A stretch of DNA of 39,677 bases from an uncultured Erysipelotrichaceae bacterium (GTDB lineage Bacteria > Bacillota_I > Bacilli_A > RF39 > UBA660): positions 1 through 39,677 of the forward strand of contig CADCIZ010000007.1 in assembly GCA_902801685.1 (NCBI GenBank), in the 5' to 3' direction. This document shows positions 18,063-27,031 of this stretch, piece by piece. A program made the translations under genes and the position numbers. Within the stretch, counting starts at the first letter, position 1. Each line of letters opens with the position of its first letter. The notes beneath the pieces are model-generated. The model saw only the letters and a program-made list of their open reading frames with translations. It had not been told where the DNA came from and searched no databases.

Positions 18063-19007
18063 CTATTTATTATTAGACTCTTCTCTAAACATATTCATTT
18101 CAACTTTGTCATTTTCATAAAAAGTATCATTTGATTCTGCTTGTCGCCAATTTGTTTTTACACTCTGATTAGTAATATTAGTATCTATATTTTTATTGCT
18201 AGCATTAGTATCATCATTATAAAGAACATCATAATACATATTTTTATGAGCTTTCTTTTTTACTTCATATACTGGAATACTATCATTTTTCTGATGTCTT
18301 AACCACTTATCATCTACCCTATTTAATCTAAATAATAAGAGTATTACAAATGCATACATAATAATTACATAAATTAAAAAGATAATATAAATTGATTCAG
18401 TATTAAAGTTAAGCAAGAAGTCATAGAATCCATGGAAAATAAGCGGTATAAAGAATGCTGAATATCTAGTTAAAGCAGATGCATTAGCCTCACCTTTATC
18501 ACGGCATAATTTAGATACACCTAAATAATAGCCCATAATAATACCAAATGATGCATGGGCAGGAATAGAGAATATCGCACGAGATATTGCAACTCCCATT
18601 CCATAATTATTTATATACATTATATTTTCAACAAAAGCAAAGCCTAATGAAATACATACTGCATACATAATTGCATCATATGGATTTTTAAAATACTTGT
18701 TTTTAAAACACATTATAGTAATTACTATATATTTAGACATTTCTTCTATTATTGCAATTATACCAAAACTAACTAAGAAAAATCCTTTATTACCTAGTGC
18801 TTCATTAATCTCTATTTGTGATTTATAGATATCATTACCAAGAAATCTTGATATATATCTAACCATTACCCAAGATAATATACCTCCTAGAAACAATATA
18901 GCAAGCAACCAAAGTGGCTGTTTTTTTACCTCACTCATATTATATATAACTGCAAGAATTATTAATACAGGAATAATGGATGCAAGTACACTAATTAAAA
19001 TATTCAT
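18063..19007 (-). CDS. PrsW-family intramembrane metalloprotease
   Basis: A polytopic membrane protein of 314 residues. The family motifs are present in order: IIEEMSKY (EExxK), GFAFVENIMY (FExxxY), PAHASFGIIMGYY and FHGFYDFL. PrsW cleaves the anti-sigma factor RsiW in Bacillus; the target here is unknown. About 80 C-terminal residues are polar and Asn/Asp-rich, likely cytoplasmic. The frame opens at a TTG (19019), but the ATG at 19007 has GAGG six bases before it and is preferred. It is last in an operon with an Asn-rich single-pass protein and a C11 protease, a possible substrate or partner set. Confidence 0.92.
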   Translation of the reverse strand: MNILISVLASIIPVLIILAVIYNMSEVKKQPLWLLAILFLGGILSWVMVRYISRFLGNDIYKSQIEINEALGNKGFFLVSFGIIAIIEEMSKYIVITIMCFKNKYFKNPYDAIMYAVCISLGFAFVENIMYINNYGMGVAISRAIFSIPAHASFGIIMGYYLGVSKLCRDKGEANASALTRYSAFFIPLIFHGFYDFLLNFNTESIYIIFLIYVIIMYAFVILLLFRLNRVDDKWLRHQKNDSIPVYEVKKKAHKNMYYDVLYNDDTNASNKNIDTNITNQSVKTNWRQAESNDTFYENDKVEMNMFREESNNK

Positions 19008-19039
19008 AAAAAACCTCAATTCTATGATAGATTATATTA

Positions 19040-20467
19040 TTAATCATTTATATCACTAAATAGTTTATCTCCAATACTTGAAAAAGTAATACTACTATCT
19101 GTTTTTGCATAAGTTGTTGTTCCTGATTTCTTTATATCATTTGTTAAATTAAACGATTCCGTAATTAAATTATAATTGAATGTATTATCTTTACTAACTG
19201 CCACTAGTTGAACAGAATAATTAGCATCTGGCGCGGCATAAACAACATATAACACATTATTACCTTCATAAGATATTTCATATGACAAGACATTTTTACC
19301 ATCATATGCAGTAGTTTTCTTATTATTAAATGTATAACCATAACTATCCATTGAATCTTCAATTTCATTTGATTTATTAAATATAGTATCAAATGTATAT
19401 GGAAGAATTGATACTTGAAATGCAGAATTACTGCCATATATATATAAGTTCCCAGAATCATTATCATATTCATATCCAGATTTTTTATTAAAAACAAATC
19501 CATCTTGCTCTATAGTATTAGAATTATCTGTACTAGTTGTAGTTGCAGTTGTATTATTTGTGTTATTAGTAATATCACTATTAGTTTCATAATCATTTTC
19601 TGTTTTAGAATCCTTATTAAGGATAACAAAATAAGTAACTACTGCAGATGCAAGCGCAATTACAATTACTATAATAAATACAATTATTAATCCCTTATTG
19701 CTCTTTTTCTTTACAGAATTAGGTATAGGTTGACTGTTTACACCCATATTTCGATTAACCTCATTTATAGTATTTAATTGTGACTGAGGTTGTATATTAT
19801 TAATACTATTTGTATTATTAATATTATTATCTGGCAGAATAGAATTATTTATAAATGAATTATTATTTATACCATTTGGTATAGCATTATTCATGTTTGA
19901 ATTAATATTACTATTAGTATCAGGTATATTACTTGACATATTTATAGGATCATTATTTATATTAACATTATTGTTAACAAAATTATTAGGCGTAGTATTA
20001 ATCATAGTTGTATTATTAATCATATTATTTTGATTATATGGAATACTTTGCTGACTAACTCCATTAGTTTCAGAAAAATTAATTGGAATACTATTTGATA
20101 TATTACTATTCATATTTATATCTATATTATTATCAATTGTATTACTTTGCGTATTAATATTATTTGTATTACTTATATTAGGCATACTATTTTGCATAGT
20201 ATTAAAATTATTAGGTTGTGTTATATTAGTATTATTTGGTACAACATTCTGTGTAACACCAACATTATTATTAATGCCATTGTTATTAACAGATTGTGTA
20301 TTAGAAATATCGCTTACTCCCATACTATTATTAGGTATAACACTATTACCCACTTGATTATTATCAACACCATTATTGTTTATATTAGGATCAAAGAAAT
20401 TATCAACCCCTATATTGTTCATATCATTATTTAAACTATTATTCAGATTATTGTTTTCATTATTCAT
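19040..20467 (-). CDS. Asn-rich single-pass membrane protein
   Basis: The first 250 residues are almost entirely Asn, Ile, Ser, Met, Pro and Gln, with recurring NN, NNNV, NISN and IPN units and hardly any charge, so they are probably disordered. A basic KKKSNK stretch then precedes one membrane helix (259-283), which puts the Asn-rich part in the cytoplasm. A 190-residue outer part follows. It starts with a Thr/Asn linker and ends in a compact domain (about 318-475) with FQVSILPYTFDTIF and alternating strands. I do not recognise the family. It is co-transcribed with the C11 protease (14 bases upstream) and PrsW (32 bases downstream). The repetitive DNA is coding, with no stops over 1.4 kb. 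Confidence 0.82.
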   Translation of the reverse strand: MNNENNNLNNSLNNDMNNIGVDNFFDPNINNNGVDNNQVGNSVIPNNSMGVSDISNTQSVNNNGINNNVGVTQNVVPNNTNITQPNNFNTMQNSMPNISNTNNINTQSNTIDNNIDINMNSNISNSIPINFSETNGVSQQSIPYNQNNMINNTTMINTTPNNFVNNNVNINNDPINMSSNIPDTNSNINSNMNNAIPNGINNNSFINNSILPDNNINNTNSINNIQPQSQLNTINEVNRNMGVNSQPIPNSVKKKSNKGLIIVFIIVIVIALASAVVTYFVILNKDSKTENDYETNSDITNNTNNTTATTTSTDNSNTIEQDGFVFNKKSGYEYDNDSGNLYIYGSNSAFQVSILPYTFDTIFNKSNEIEDSMDSYGYTFNNKKTTAYDGKNVLSYEISYEGNNVLYVVYAAPDANYSVQLVAVSKDNTFNYNLITESFNLTNDIKKSGTTTYAKTDSSITFSSIGDKLFSDIND

Positions 20468-20481
20468 ATTTTTACCTCTCT

Positions 20482-22425
20482 TTATCTTAGTTTTATCAAT
20501 TTTGAATAAGATACATTATTATGTGTATCAGTAAGTGCAAACACACAGTAATAATTAGAATTATCATCAAACTTAGATAATTCAAACTTAAATTTACCTG
20601 GTTTTTCTTCAAAACCTGTAATAATACCATCACCTACTACTTTACCGTTTTCTATAATAGGTCCTGTATAATTACCAGTATCATCAAGTATCTTCCATCC
20701 GCTAGATACAGAAAATACCACATTATTATAATCATTTAAGTTAATTGCAATTGCATTAGTTTTATCATCATTATTATTATAAACTACATTTGCAATATTA
20801 GTTTTATCAGTATTTTTATCATAATATAAAGTCATAACTGCGTTATCATTTTTAAAATCACTTATCTTATCACCAAAAGATTGTAATACAACATTAGTTG
20901 TATATTTAATATATTTATCAGTATTTTCTTTCTCAAATGCTGTTAAATCATATACTTCAGCATTGCTTCCTACGACTTGTAATTGTCTATCTTTAATGGA
21001 TGCTTTTAACACATTACCATCTAGTGTAGTTGAAATACAACTATATACTGGTTTATAATATCCTGTGCCTAAATCTTTATAAACAACATATGTTGCTTTG
21101 GCAAAAGTTTCTACTTGTTCATCAGTTAACTCTAATTCAAAGTCTGCATAAGTATTTTTAGTAGTTGATTCTTTTGAATTAACTACATTAGATGTATAAG
21201 TATATGATTTATAATCTCCAGATTGAATACTATAAAACTTAGTAATAAAGTTCTTATAATCATTAAATCCATCAATATCATTATATAGATCTATAAACCT
21301 ATCCTTTATAATCTTCTTTCCGTTATATGGAAAATATATACTAATACCTCTAGAATTAGCATCAGTTGCATAATTATAAATAATTGTATTATCAAGATTC
21401 TTAAGTACTTTATCTGCCTTAGTTGGTGATAAATCTTTTAAATTATTAACTAAGTTATATAAATCAACCATGTCATAAGATGGTTCTTCTTTAGCATATT
21501 GATATAGATTAGCTCTAACTTTCGATATTTTATTAAAATTAGTCGTAACATCAATATCATTAAAAAACTCATTAACACTCTTATTAAGATTATCTATATT
21601 AGATAGATTTACTAAAGAATAAGTTGAGTATATTGTATCACTATCAGTTTCAAAAGTATTACTCTTAATATCATTTATTTGTTTTTTATAAGCATCAATA
21701 AACTTTCTTCCTACAATCTTAGAACTATCTTTAGAATTAATATTATTAATAAAGTTAAGTACGCTAGTATAACTAGCACCTAACGTTTCTTCTTCAGAAG
21801 CAACTAAATATTTAGCATACTTAGAGAATATTGAATTTATCTCTATTGTTCCATTCAAACAAGTTCTAAATATAACTAATTCTAACTTTTTATTATTAAA
21901 TGGACTATTGCTTAAAGCATTGTTCATCTCACTTAGTGATAGATTATCATCATTACTTAACTCATCATATTCACTACCATCAATCGCACCGCCATGATTC
22001 CAAAATATTAAATCATACGCATCGGTCTTAGAATAATCATATACATAATTTAGAAAACTACTTAGTGTTTCGCTACTACCCATGTTCAGTTTAGGTTGAT
22101 TCTTTACTTTAGTAAAACCTGCACCAGTAAGTTCATAAATAGATGTTTCATCAGTACTAATATAATTATTACTCCACTTTTTAGAACCACCTGCGATAAG
22201 CATTACGCGAGTATTACTATCAATATTTTTATCAATAGAGTTTAAATCTGCACTAGCAAGACCACCAGTAGATTCTAAATTAGAGCCTACCATATAAATC
22301 ATTATAGTTCTAGATACACCACTTCTATTTATAATTACTATTATCGATGTGGTAATAGACGCAATAATAATTAGTATTGATATAATAATACCAGTAATTA
22401 ATAATCTTCTTTTACTATCTTTCAT
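20482..22425 (-). CDS. Membrane-anchored clostripain-family (C11) cysteine protease
   Basis: One N-terminal membrane helix (about 8-33) is followed by a peptidase C11 domain: IMIYMVGSNLES, the catalytic His in FWNHGG (His144) and the catalytic Cys in FRTCLNG (Cys189). The Cys motif differs from the usual DxCLMA form but keeps the Cys after the beta strand. The family cleaves after Arg/Lys. The C-terminal 250 residues look like an extracellular beta-rich domain that may bind substrate. It is first in the operon with the Asn-rich protein and PrsW. GGAG lies seven bases before the ATG. A surface role in protein or host-peptide processing is inferred. Confidence 0.9.
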   Translation of the reverse strand: MKDSKRRLLITGIIISILIIIASITTSIIVIINRSGVSRTIMIYMVGSNLESTGGLASADLNSIDKNIDSNTRVMLIAGGSKKWSNNYISTDETSIYELTGAGFTKVKNQPKLNMGSSETLSSFLNYVYDYSKTDAYDLIFWNHGGAIDGSEYDELSNDDNLSLSEMNNALSNSPFNNKKLELVIFRTCLNGTIEINSIFSKYAKYLVASEEETLGASYTSVLNFINNINSKDSSKIVGRKFIDAYKKQINDIKSNTFETDSDTIYSTYSLVNLSNIDNLNKSVNEFFNDIDVTTNFNKISKVRANLYQYAKEEPSYDMVDLYNLVNNLKDLSPTKADKVLKNLDNTIIYNYATDANSRGISIYFPYNGKKIIKDRFIDLYNDIDGFNDYKNFITKFYSIQSGDYKSYTYTSNVVNSKESTTKNTYADFELELTDEQVETFAKATYVVYKDLGTGYYKPVYSCISTTLDGNVLKASIKDRQLQVVGSNAEVYDLTAFEKENTDKYIKYTTNVVLQSFGDKISDFKNDNAVMTLYYDKNTDKTNIANVVYNNNDDKTNAIAINLNDYNNVVFSVSSGWKILDDTGNYTGPIIENGKVVGDGIITGFEEKPGKFKFELSKFDDNSNYYCVFALTDTHNNVSYSKLIKLR

Positions 22426-22457
22426 AAACCAACTCCTTACTGCTTATTCTATATACA

Positions 22458-22486
22458 ATTTTAGCAGAAAAAATAAGAAAAAACAA
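22458..22486 (-). promoter_or_regulatory. Promoter of the C11 protease operon
   Basis: TTGTTT (22481-22486) and TAAAAT (22458-22463) are 17 bp apart, just after the feoB terminator. Confidence 0.5.
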
Positions 22487-22491
22487 CCACT

Positions 22492-22514
22492 AAAAAACTT
22501 GGTTTTCCAAGCTT
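22492..22514 (-). terminator. Terminator of feoAB
   Basis: A short stem (CTTGG/CCAAG extended by flanking A-T pairs, loop AAAA) is followed by six T on the minus strand. It overlaps the feoB stop. Confidence 0.7.
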
Positions 22515-24444
22515 ATACAAACAAAATAAATACGCCATTTACTATAAGACATAACACAACACCAACTACTAAAGGTATAATAAATGAGAGAATAGTCCAT
22601 TTAACACTACCAGTTTCTTTTTTTATAGTTAGAAGTGTTGTTGAACATGGAAAATGGAATAATATAAATATTAAAGTACATATAGCTGTTTTTATAGTCC
22701 AACCATTACTTACTAAAATATTTTTCATAGTATCCAAACTAGATATATCAACTAAATGACTATTAGATAAGTATGTCATCATCATAATAGGTACTACTAT
22801 TTCATTAGCTGGAAATCCAAGAATAAACGCAAGTAAGATTATTCCATCTAATCCTATCATTATTCCAAACGGATTTAAAAAATCACTTAATATATTTATC
22901 ATAGATGACTCTCCAATACTAACATTAGCAAGCAACCATATAACTATTCCGGCAGGAAGGGCGATTATGAGCGCTCGACCTAAGACAAATAAAGTTCTAT
23001 CAAATATTGATCTAATAATTACTTTTATTACACTAGGTTTTCTATATGGAGGAAGTTCTATAGTAAAGAAAGATGGTAATCCTTTTAATATAGTCTTAGA
23101 TAAAATCTTACTTACTATTAGAGTTATAAAAATACTAAGAAGTATTAGTAATGTAAGTATTAAAACATTAAGTAAGGAATTAAAAAACGTACTTTCAATA
23201 ATAAAGAACATACTTATTATTGATATAAGTGCTGGAAATCTACCATTACATGGAATAAATGAATTAGTAAGTATTGCAATTAACCTTTCCCTTTTAGAAT
23301 CTATTATTCTTGCATTAGTTACTCCTACTGCATTACATCCAAACCCCATACACATAGTAAGTGCTTGTTTCCCGCAGGCATTAGCGTGCTCAAAATAACC
23401 ATCTAGGTTAAAGGCTATTCTAGGAAGTATTCCTAAATCTTCAAGTAAAGTAAATAAAGGAAAGAATATAGCCATAGGTGGAAGCATTACTGCAATTACC
23501 CAAGTTAATACCTGATATACTCCATTAATTAATAAATCTCTAATCACACTTGGTATATGAACAGCAACTAATATATTAGAAATTATATTTTTAAACCAAG
23601 CAAAGAAGTTAAATAAAATACTTGATGGATAATTTGCTCCTACTATAGATATATATAATATTCCTATTAACATTAATAGCATAATAGGTATACCTGTAAT
23701 CTTATTAGTGAGTATCTTATCTAGTTTTCTTTTATAACTATAATTCTTATCCTTCTTAACTACACTATTAGTAATCTCACTACACTTATTATATATAGAC
23801 TTCATTACACTATCTACTGGAATAATTCCTATATCATTTAAATAATTACATACTAATTTATTATCGCCATTAATTATCTTTCTTACTGCATCAAACCTAT
23901 TTATACTATCTATACTTTTAATACTATCTTCTATTTCTTTTTCATATTCTATCTTTATAGTTTTATTACTTTTAAAGTTATTAATTACATCTATTAATTT
24001 ATCTATTCCAATCTTTTTTTTCGCACTAATTCCTACTACTGAAATACCAAGTATATTAGATAATTTATCTATATCAATATTTATACCCTTCTTTTTTAAC
24101 TCATCTATCATATTTAAACATAATACTACATTATCAGTAACCTCCAGTGTTTGAATAACAAGATTTAAATTTCTTTCTAACATAGTTGCATCGCATATAA
24201 TTAGCGCAATATCATAATTATTATCTATTACAAAATCAGATGTTATTTCTTCTTCCTTTGAATGAGGTATTAATGAATAAGTGCCAGGCAAGTCATAGAT
24301 AGTTAAATTCTTATGTTTACCTATAGCCACTCCTACAGTCTTACCAGACCAATTCCCTGTGTGCTGGTGCATATTTGTAAGTTCATTGAATAAAGTACTC
24401 TTACCTACATTAGGATTACCTATTAAAGCTATTTTCTTATGCAT
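22513..24444 (-). CDS. feoB: Ferrous iron transporter FeoB
   Basis: The 643-residue Fe2+ importer has an N-terminal G domain (GNPNVGKSTLFNEL, HTGNWSGKTVGVA, DLPGTYSL, LNMIDE), a helical spacer (about 170-215) and the polytopic membrane domain with its two Gate regions. These include MPPMAIFFPLFTLLEDLG, NACGKQALTMCMGFGCNAVGV and the GFPANEIVVPIMMM stretch. Length fits short Firmicutes forms without a FeoC tail. Its start overlaps the end of feoA by eight bases, so translation is coupled. Confidence 0.98.
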   Translation of the reverse strand: MHKKIALIGNPNVGKSTLFNELTNMHQHTGNWSGKTVGVAIGKHKNLTIYDLPGTYSLIPHSKEEEITSDFVIDNNYDIALIICDATMLERNLNLVIQTLEVTDNVVLCLNMIDELKKKGINIDIDKLSNILGISVVGISAKKKIGIDKLIDVINNFKSNKTIKIEYEKEIEDSIKSIDSINRFDAVRKIINGDNKLVCNYLNDIGIIPVDSVMKSIYNKCSEITNSVVKKDKNYSYKRKLDKILTNKITGIPIMLLMLIGILYISIVGANYPSSILFNFFAWFKNIISNILVAVHIPSVIRDLLINGVYQVLTWVIAVMLPPMAIFFPLFTLLEDLGILPRIAFNLDGYFEHANACGKQALTMCMGFGCNAVGVTNARIIDSKRERLIAILTNSFIPCNGRFPALISIISMFFIIESTFFNSLLNVLILTLLILLSIFITLIVSKILSKTILKGLPSFFTIELPPYRKPSVIKVIIRSIFDRTLFVLGRALIIALPAGIVIWLLANVSIGESSMINILSDFLNPFGIMIGLDGIILLAFILGFPANEIVVPIMMMTYLSNSHLVDISSLDTMKNILVSNGWTIKTAICTLIFILFHFPCSTTLLTIKKETGSVKWTILSFIIPLVVGVVLCLIVNGVFILFV

Positions 24445-24661
24445 ATTCCACCTCTATTTTAGATGCATCAGAATTTCTTATGGCAATTATAGAATCTTTA
24501 ATTAAATATGCTTTAATAAGCTTACTAGGACTTATTAGTATTGGACTAACTTGTGATCCAACAACAAAACCTAAATCATATAATCTTCTTACCTCACTAT
24601 CAAAAGAATTTATCTTTTTTATAATTCCAATATCATTAATTTTTAAATCAGATAAATGCAT
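24437..24661 (-). CDS. feoA: Ferrous iron transport protein FeoA
   Basis: A 74-residue SH3-like protein with the FeoA pattern: MHLSDLKINDIGIIKKI, then RRLYDLGFVVGSQV, then a C-terminal IAIRNSDASKIEVE. It regulates or stabilises FeoB. The start codon directly touches the base of a long hairpin that contains its GAGGTG ribosome binding site, so translation is probably controlled by RNA folding. No separate promoter is clear between it and the Rpn-like gene ending at 24720. Confidence 0.95.
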   Translation of the reverse strand: MHLSDLKINDIGIIKKINSFDSEVRRLYDLGFVVGSQVSPILISPSKLIKAYLIKDSIIAIRNSDASKIEVEYA

Positions 24662-24700
24662 AAATACACCTCTATCATATTGTATGATAAAGGTGTATTT
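24662..24700 (-). promoter_or_regulatory. Hairpin sequestering the feoA ribosome binding site
   Basis: In minus-strand RNA the 39 bases directly before the feoA AUG form an 18-bp stem with a CAA loop. The arms are AAATACACCT/AGGTGTATTT, a U-G pair, and TATCATA/TATGATA. The 3' arm holds GAGGTG, the only Shine-Dalgarno. No T-tract follows, so it is not an ordinary terminator. On the plus strand the central wobble becomes a C-A mismatch. An alternative is a DNA operator for an iron regulator, because TATCATA-CAA-TATGATA is also a dyad. Confidence 0.75.
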
Positions 24701-24719
24701 GTGATAAAAAATTTAAGTC

Positions 24720-25610
24720 CTAAGATATTCCATCTATCTCATCTACACTTAATCCAGTTATTTTTACAATATCTTCTATTTTATAGTTAGCAGCCTTCAT
24801 ATTCTTAACAATATCAATTTCCTTTTCTTTAGAACCTTGGCGGGTACCTTGTTCAATTCCTTGTTTAAGTCCTTCTTTAATCCCTTCTTGTTTTCCACTA
24901 ATAAATATACTATTTTCTATCATTTCTCTATCTTCATCATCTGTCATTGCTTGATAAAAATTAGGATCTCCATTTAGCTTAATAACATCATCTTTAATCT
25001 TTTTCATATAACAATCACTATCCTCCAGAGTTTTAAGTTCTTCTTCATCAAATCCAAACATTATGATGCTTTTAAACTGTTCATAATATTCCTTGGATTT
25101 ACCTGAATTATACCATTTATACTTATAATAATCAACATCAATATCAATCGTTTTCATAAATGGTATAGTAACCTCTCCGGTAGATAAATCACCATATTGT
25201 GATATTTTATAACCTTTCTTCTTTCCTTTTTGAAAGTTAAAGTTAAATTGAACGTGTTCTTTTACATCTACAAACTTTTTATCTTTCTTCATGCTTTCGA
25301 TTGTAGATGATGCGAGATAAAAGAAATTTCTATATGTTCTATAATCGTCATATATAACATTAACCTCAATATTTAATACTTTACTTCCAATATCTACTAA
25401 GATATCTACAACTTTATTTTTTATATAAAGTCTATCTTTAGTCAGTTCAGTATTGAGTACTTTAACTTTGTCAATATGAACATCATCATAAAAAATTGAT
25501 AGAATATCGCTTAAGAATCTTTTTAGAAGATTATTATCCCTATAGAAGACATTTTTAAAAACTGGATCTGCTTTTAATGTGTAAAAATTAGTACTATTCT
25601 CTTTTGACAT
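24720..25610 (-). CDS. Rpn-family PD-(D/E)XK nuclease/putative transposase, copy 1
   Basis: A 296-residue Rpn/PDDEXK_2-type protein. The start ADPVFKNVF is the family's PDxxFKxxF motif. The nuclease core is VVDILVDIGSKVLNIEVN (around 65-82), with Asp and Glu of the active site present but Asn where the family usually has Gln. The C-terminus has a polar helix of GxxxG-like units (KQEGIKEGLKQGIEQGTRQG) and a small HTH-like end (IEDIVKITGLSVDEID). RpnA of E. coli promotes recombination. The ATG at 25610 follows AGGAGGG; an earlier TTG at 25640 lies inside the promoter. A paralogue lies at 32902-34017 and shares the same upstream block. Confidence 0.88.
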   Translation of the reverse strand: MSKENSTNFYTLKADPVFKNVFYRDNNLLKRFLSDILSIFYDDVHIDKVKVLNTELTKDRLYIKNKVVDILVDIGSKVLNIEVNVIYDDYRTYRNFFYLASSTIESMKKDKKFVDVKEHVQFNFNFQKGKKKGYKISQYGDLSTGEVTIPFMKTIDIDVDYYKYKWYNSGKSKEYYEQFKSIIMFGFDEEELKTLEDSDCYMKKIKDDVIKLNGDPNFYQAMTDDEDREMIENSIFISGKQEGIKEGLKQGIEQGTRQGSKEKEIDIVKNMKAANYKIEDIVKITGLSVDEIDGIS

Positions 25611-25629
25611 ATTTTCCCTCCTACTTATA

Positions 25630-25658
25630 TTATTCAACAAAACTTTTCAAATTCCTTC
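25630..25658 (-). promoter_or_regulatory. Sigma-H-type promoter of Rpn copy 1
   Basis: On the minus strand GAAGGAATT (25650-25658) and GTTGAATAA (25630-25638) are 11 bp apart. Both fit the Bacillus sigma-H consensus RnAGGAwWW and RnnGAATww at the right spacing. The same arrangement precedes the second Rpn gene. Confidence 0.65.
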
Positions 25659-25666
25659 TTTTTACG

Positions 25667-25697
25667 ACAAAAAAAAGATTAAAACCGTTAATCTTTT
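25667..25697 (-). terminator. Terminator of the VTC-DUF4956 operon
   Basis: A 10-bp stem (AAAAGATTAA/TTAATCTTTT) is followed by eight T on the minus strand. The T-tract directly joins the sigma-H-like promoter of the next gene. Confidence 0.85.
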
Positions 25698-26358
25698 ACA
25701 AAACATCTTCATCCTTAGCCCTATGAATACATACCTTTAAATTACCATTACGAACTCTAATACAATCAATAAACTCTTTTTCTTTAACACCATCTTTTAA
25801 AGTAATATCATACCTTAATTCATATAAACTACCTAAATTAGTTGTCTTAATTCTTACTAATTCATACTTATTAGTATATTTATTTAGTATTTCTTCAAAT
25901 ACACAATCATAATCTAAAGACTCTGGCACAACTATATCTAATGTTTTATATCTATTCTTATCCTCACCAAAATTAGTTAAATAAAACACTATAATCATTA
26001 AAGATACTACAATAGTTATAATGGTTGCAAACACAACATATCCTGCACCTATCGCAATACCTATTGTCATTGCAAAAAACACACTTATAATCTCTTTAGA
26101 ATTACCTGGCATACTTCTAAATCTAACTAAACTAAACGCACCAGCTATAGCTATACCAGTACCTAAATTACCATTTACCATAATCATAACAGTACTTACT
26201 AATATTGGAAGAATAGCGAGTGTAACTACATAATTCTTACTATATCTAGAACTCTTCATATGTACTATCGATATTATTAAGCCTAACACTATAGCTGTTA
26301 TTATACATATTATCGCACTCTTTAAATCTAATCCACCATTAATTACACTATCAAACAT
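25696..26358 (-). CDS. DUF4956 membrane protein
   Basis: A 220-residue protein with about four membrane helices (15-35, 42-60, 65-80, 88-125), then a soluble C-terminal domain. The conserved GAFSLVRFRSMPGNSKEI loop is diagnostic of DUF4956. The family is regularly found beside VTC-type polyphosphate polymerases and CotH kinases, as here. Its start overlaps the polymerase gene by eight bases, with GGAG inside that gene. Function is not established; a membrane channel or partner for the polymerase is inferred. Confidence 0.92.
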   Translation of the reverse strand: MFDSVINGGLDLKSAIICIITAIVLGLIISIVHMKSSRYSKNYVVTLAILPILVSTVMIMVNGNLGTGIAIAGAFSLVRFRSMPGNSKEIISVFFAMTIGIAIGAGYVVFATIITIVVSLMIIVFYLTNFGEDKNRYKTLDIVVPESLDYDCVFEEILNKYTNKYELVRIKTTNLGSLYELRYDITLKDGVKEKEFIDCIRVRNGNLKVCIHRAKDEDVL

Positions 26359-27031
26359 CTAATACACACTCCTTCAGAATCTCTCCTACTTTAGAATATG
26401 ACATAGGATAAATATTTAAACTATCTAATACATCCTTTAACCATATAGGTATCCCATTATAAGTCTTTATCTCCATTATATAACCATCATTCATAAACAT
26501 AATATCATTATCACTATTAAAATCTAATTCATCTAAATTATATCTTATATTAGTATCAAAAGTAATTCTAAACTCATCATCAATTTTTAATTTATAAGCA
26601 TATCTATCATATACAATCTTTATCATAGGTTTTAAACTATACTTCTTAAAACAATAATCTATCTCACTTATTATCTGTTTATCACACTTAGGAATAATAC
26701 CACTTTTAATATAATTTAAATAATCCTTATAACTAATTACTACTCTTCTTTTATTACTGTTATTATTATACTTTTTCTTAATCTCTAAAAACACCTTAGT
26801 ATCATTATTAACCTTACTATAACTACGCAGTCTTATCTTCTCTTTATAAATAGGTTTATCAATTGAATTATTAATTAATTCAAAATAATCATTATCAAAA
26901 TATAAATTATATATAGTCTCATAATAATACTTATCACGAACTAAATATTCATTAATACTATTCATTAATTTATGATAAGTATCAAAACTAATACAATACT
27001 TAACTTCATATCTACTTATAACACTATTCAT
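26351..27031 (-). CDS. VTC-domain polyphosphate polymerase-like protein
   Basis: A 226-residue VTC-type triphosphate-tunnel protein. It shows RYEVKYCIS at the N-terminus, SLYFDN-like NLYFDNDYF, KIRLRSYS (basic strand), VFLEIKKKY, KRRVVIS, MIKIVYDRYAY, FRITFDTNIR and the late glutamate strand YIMEIKTYNGIP. In yeast Vtc4 this fold makes polyphosphate from ATP inside the tunnel. An ATG at 27085 is in frame, but the ATG at 27031 has GGTGAT before it and matches the expected N-terminus. It is coupled to the DUF4956 gene. Related clusters include CotH, which here lies 1.6 kb away in the opposite direction. Confidence 0.88.
   Translation of the reverse strand: MNSVISRYEVKYCISFDTYHKLMNSINEYLVRDKYYYETIYNLYFDNDYFELINNSIDKPIYKEKIRLRSYSKVNNDTKVFLEIKKKYNNNSNKRRVVISYKDYLNYIKSGIIPKCDKQIISEIDYCFKKYSLKPMIKIVYDRYAYKLKIDDEFRITFDTNIRYNLDELDFNSDNDIMFMNDGYIMEIKTYNGIPIWLKDVLDSLNIYPMSYSKVGEILKECVLDV

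Noticed and set aside
19700-20460. Possible repeat array or CRISPR-like region
   Set aside because: The repetition comes from Asn-rich codons in one uninterrupted frame. There are no constant repeats with regular spacers and no cas genes.
22967-23398. A 143-codon open frame on the plus strand inside feoB
   Set aside because: It is antisense to conserved FeoB membrane segments, has no ribosome binding site and its protein is a low-complexity mirror of the sense codons. The same holds for long antisense frames at 6017-6400, 828-1124 and 20147-20434.
24662-24700. Intrinsic terminator of the Rpn-like gene
   Set aside because: No T-tract follows the stem in the transcribed direction and the feoA start codon touches its base.
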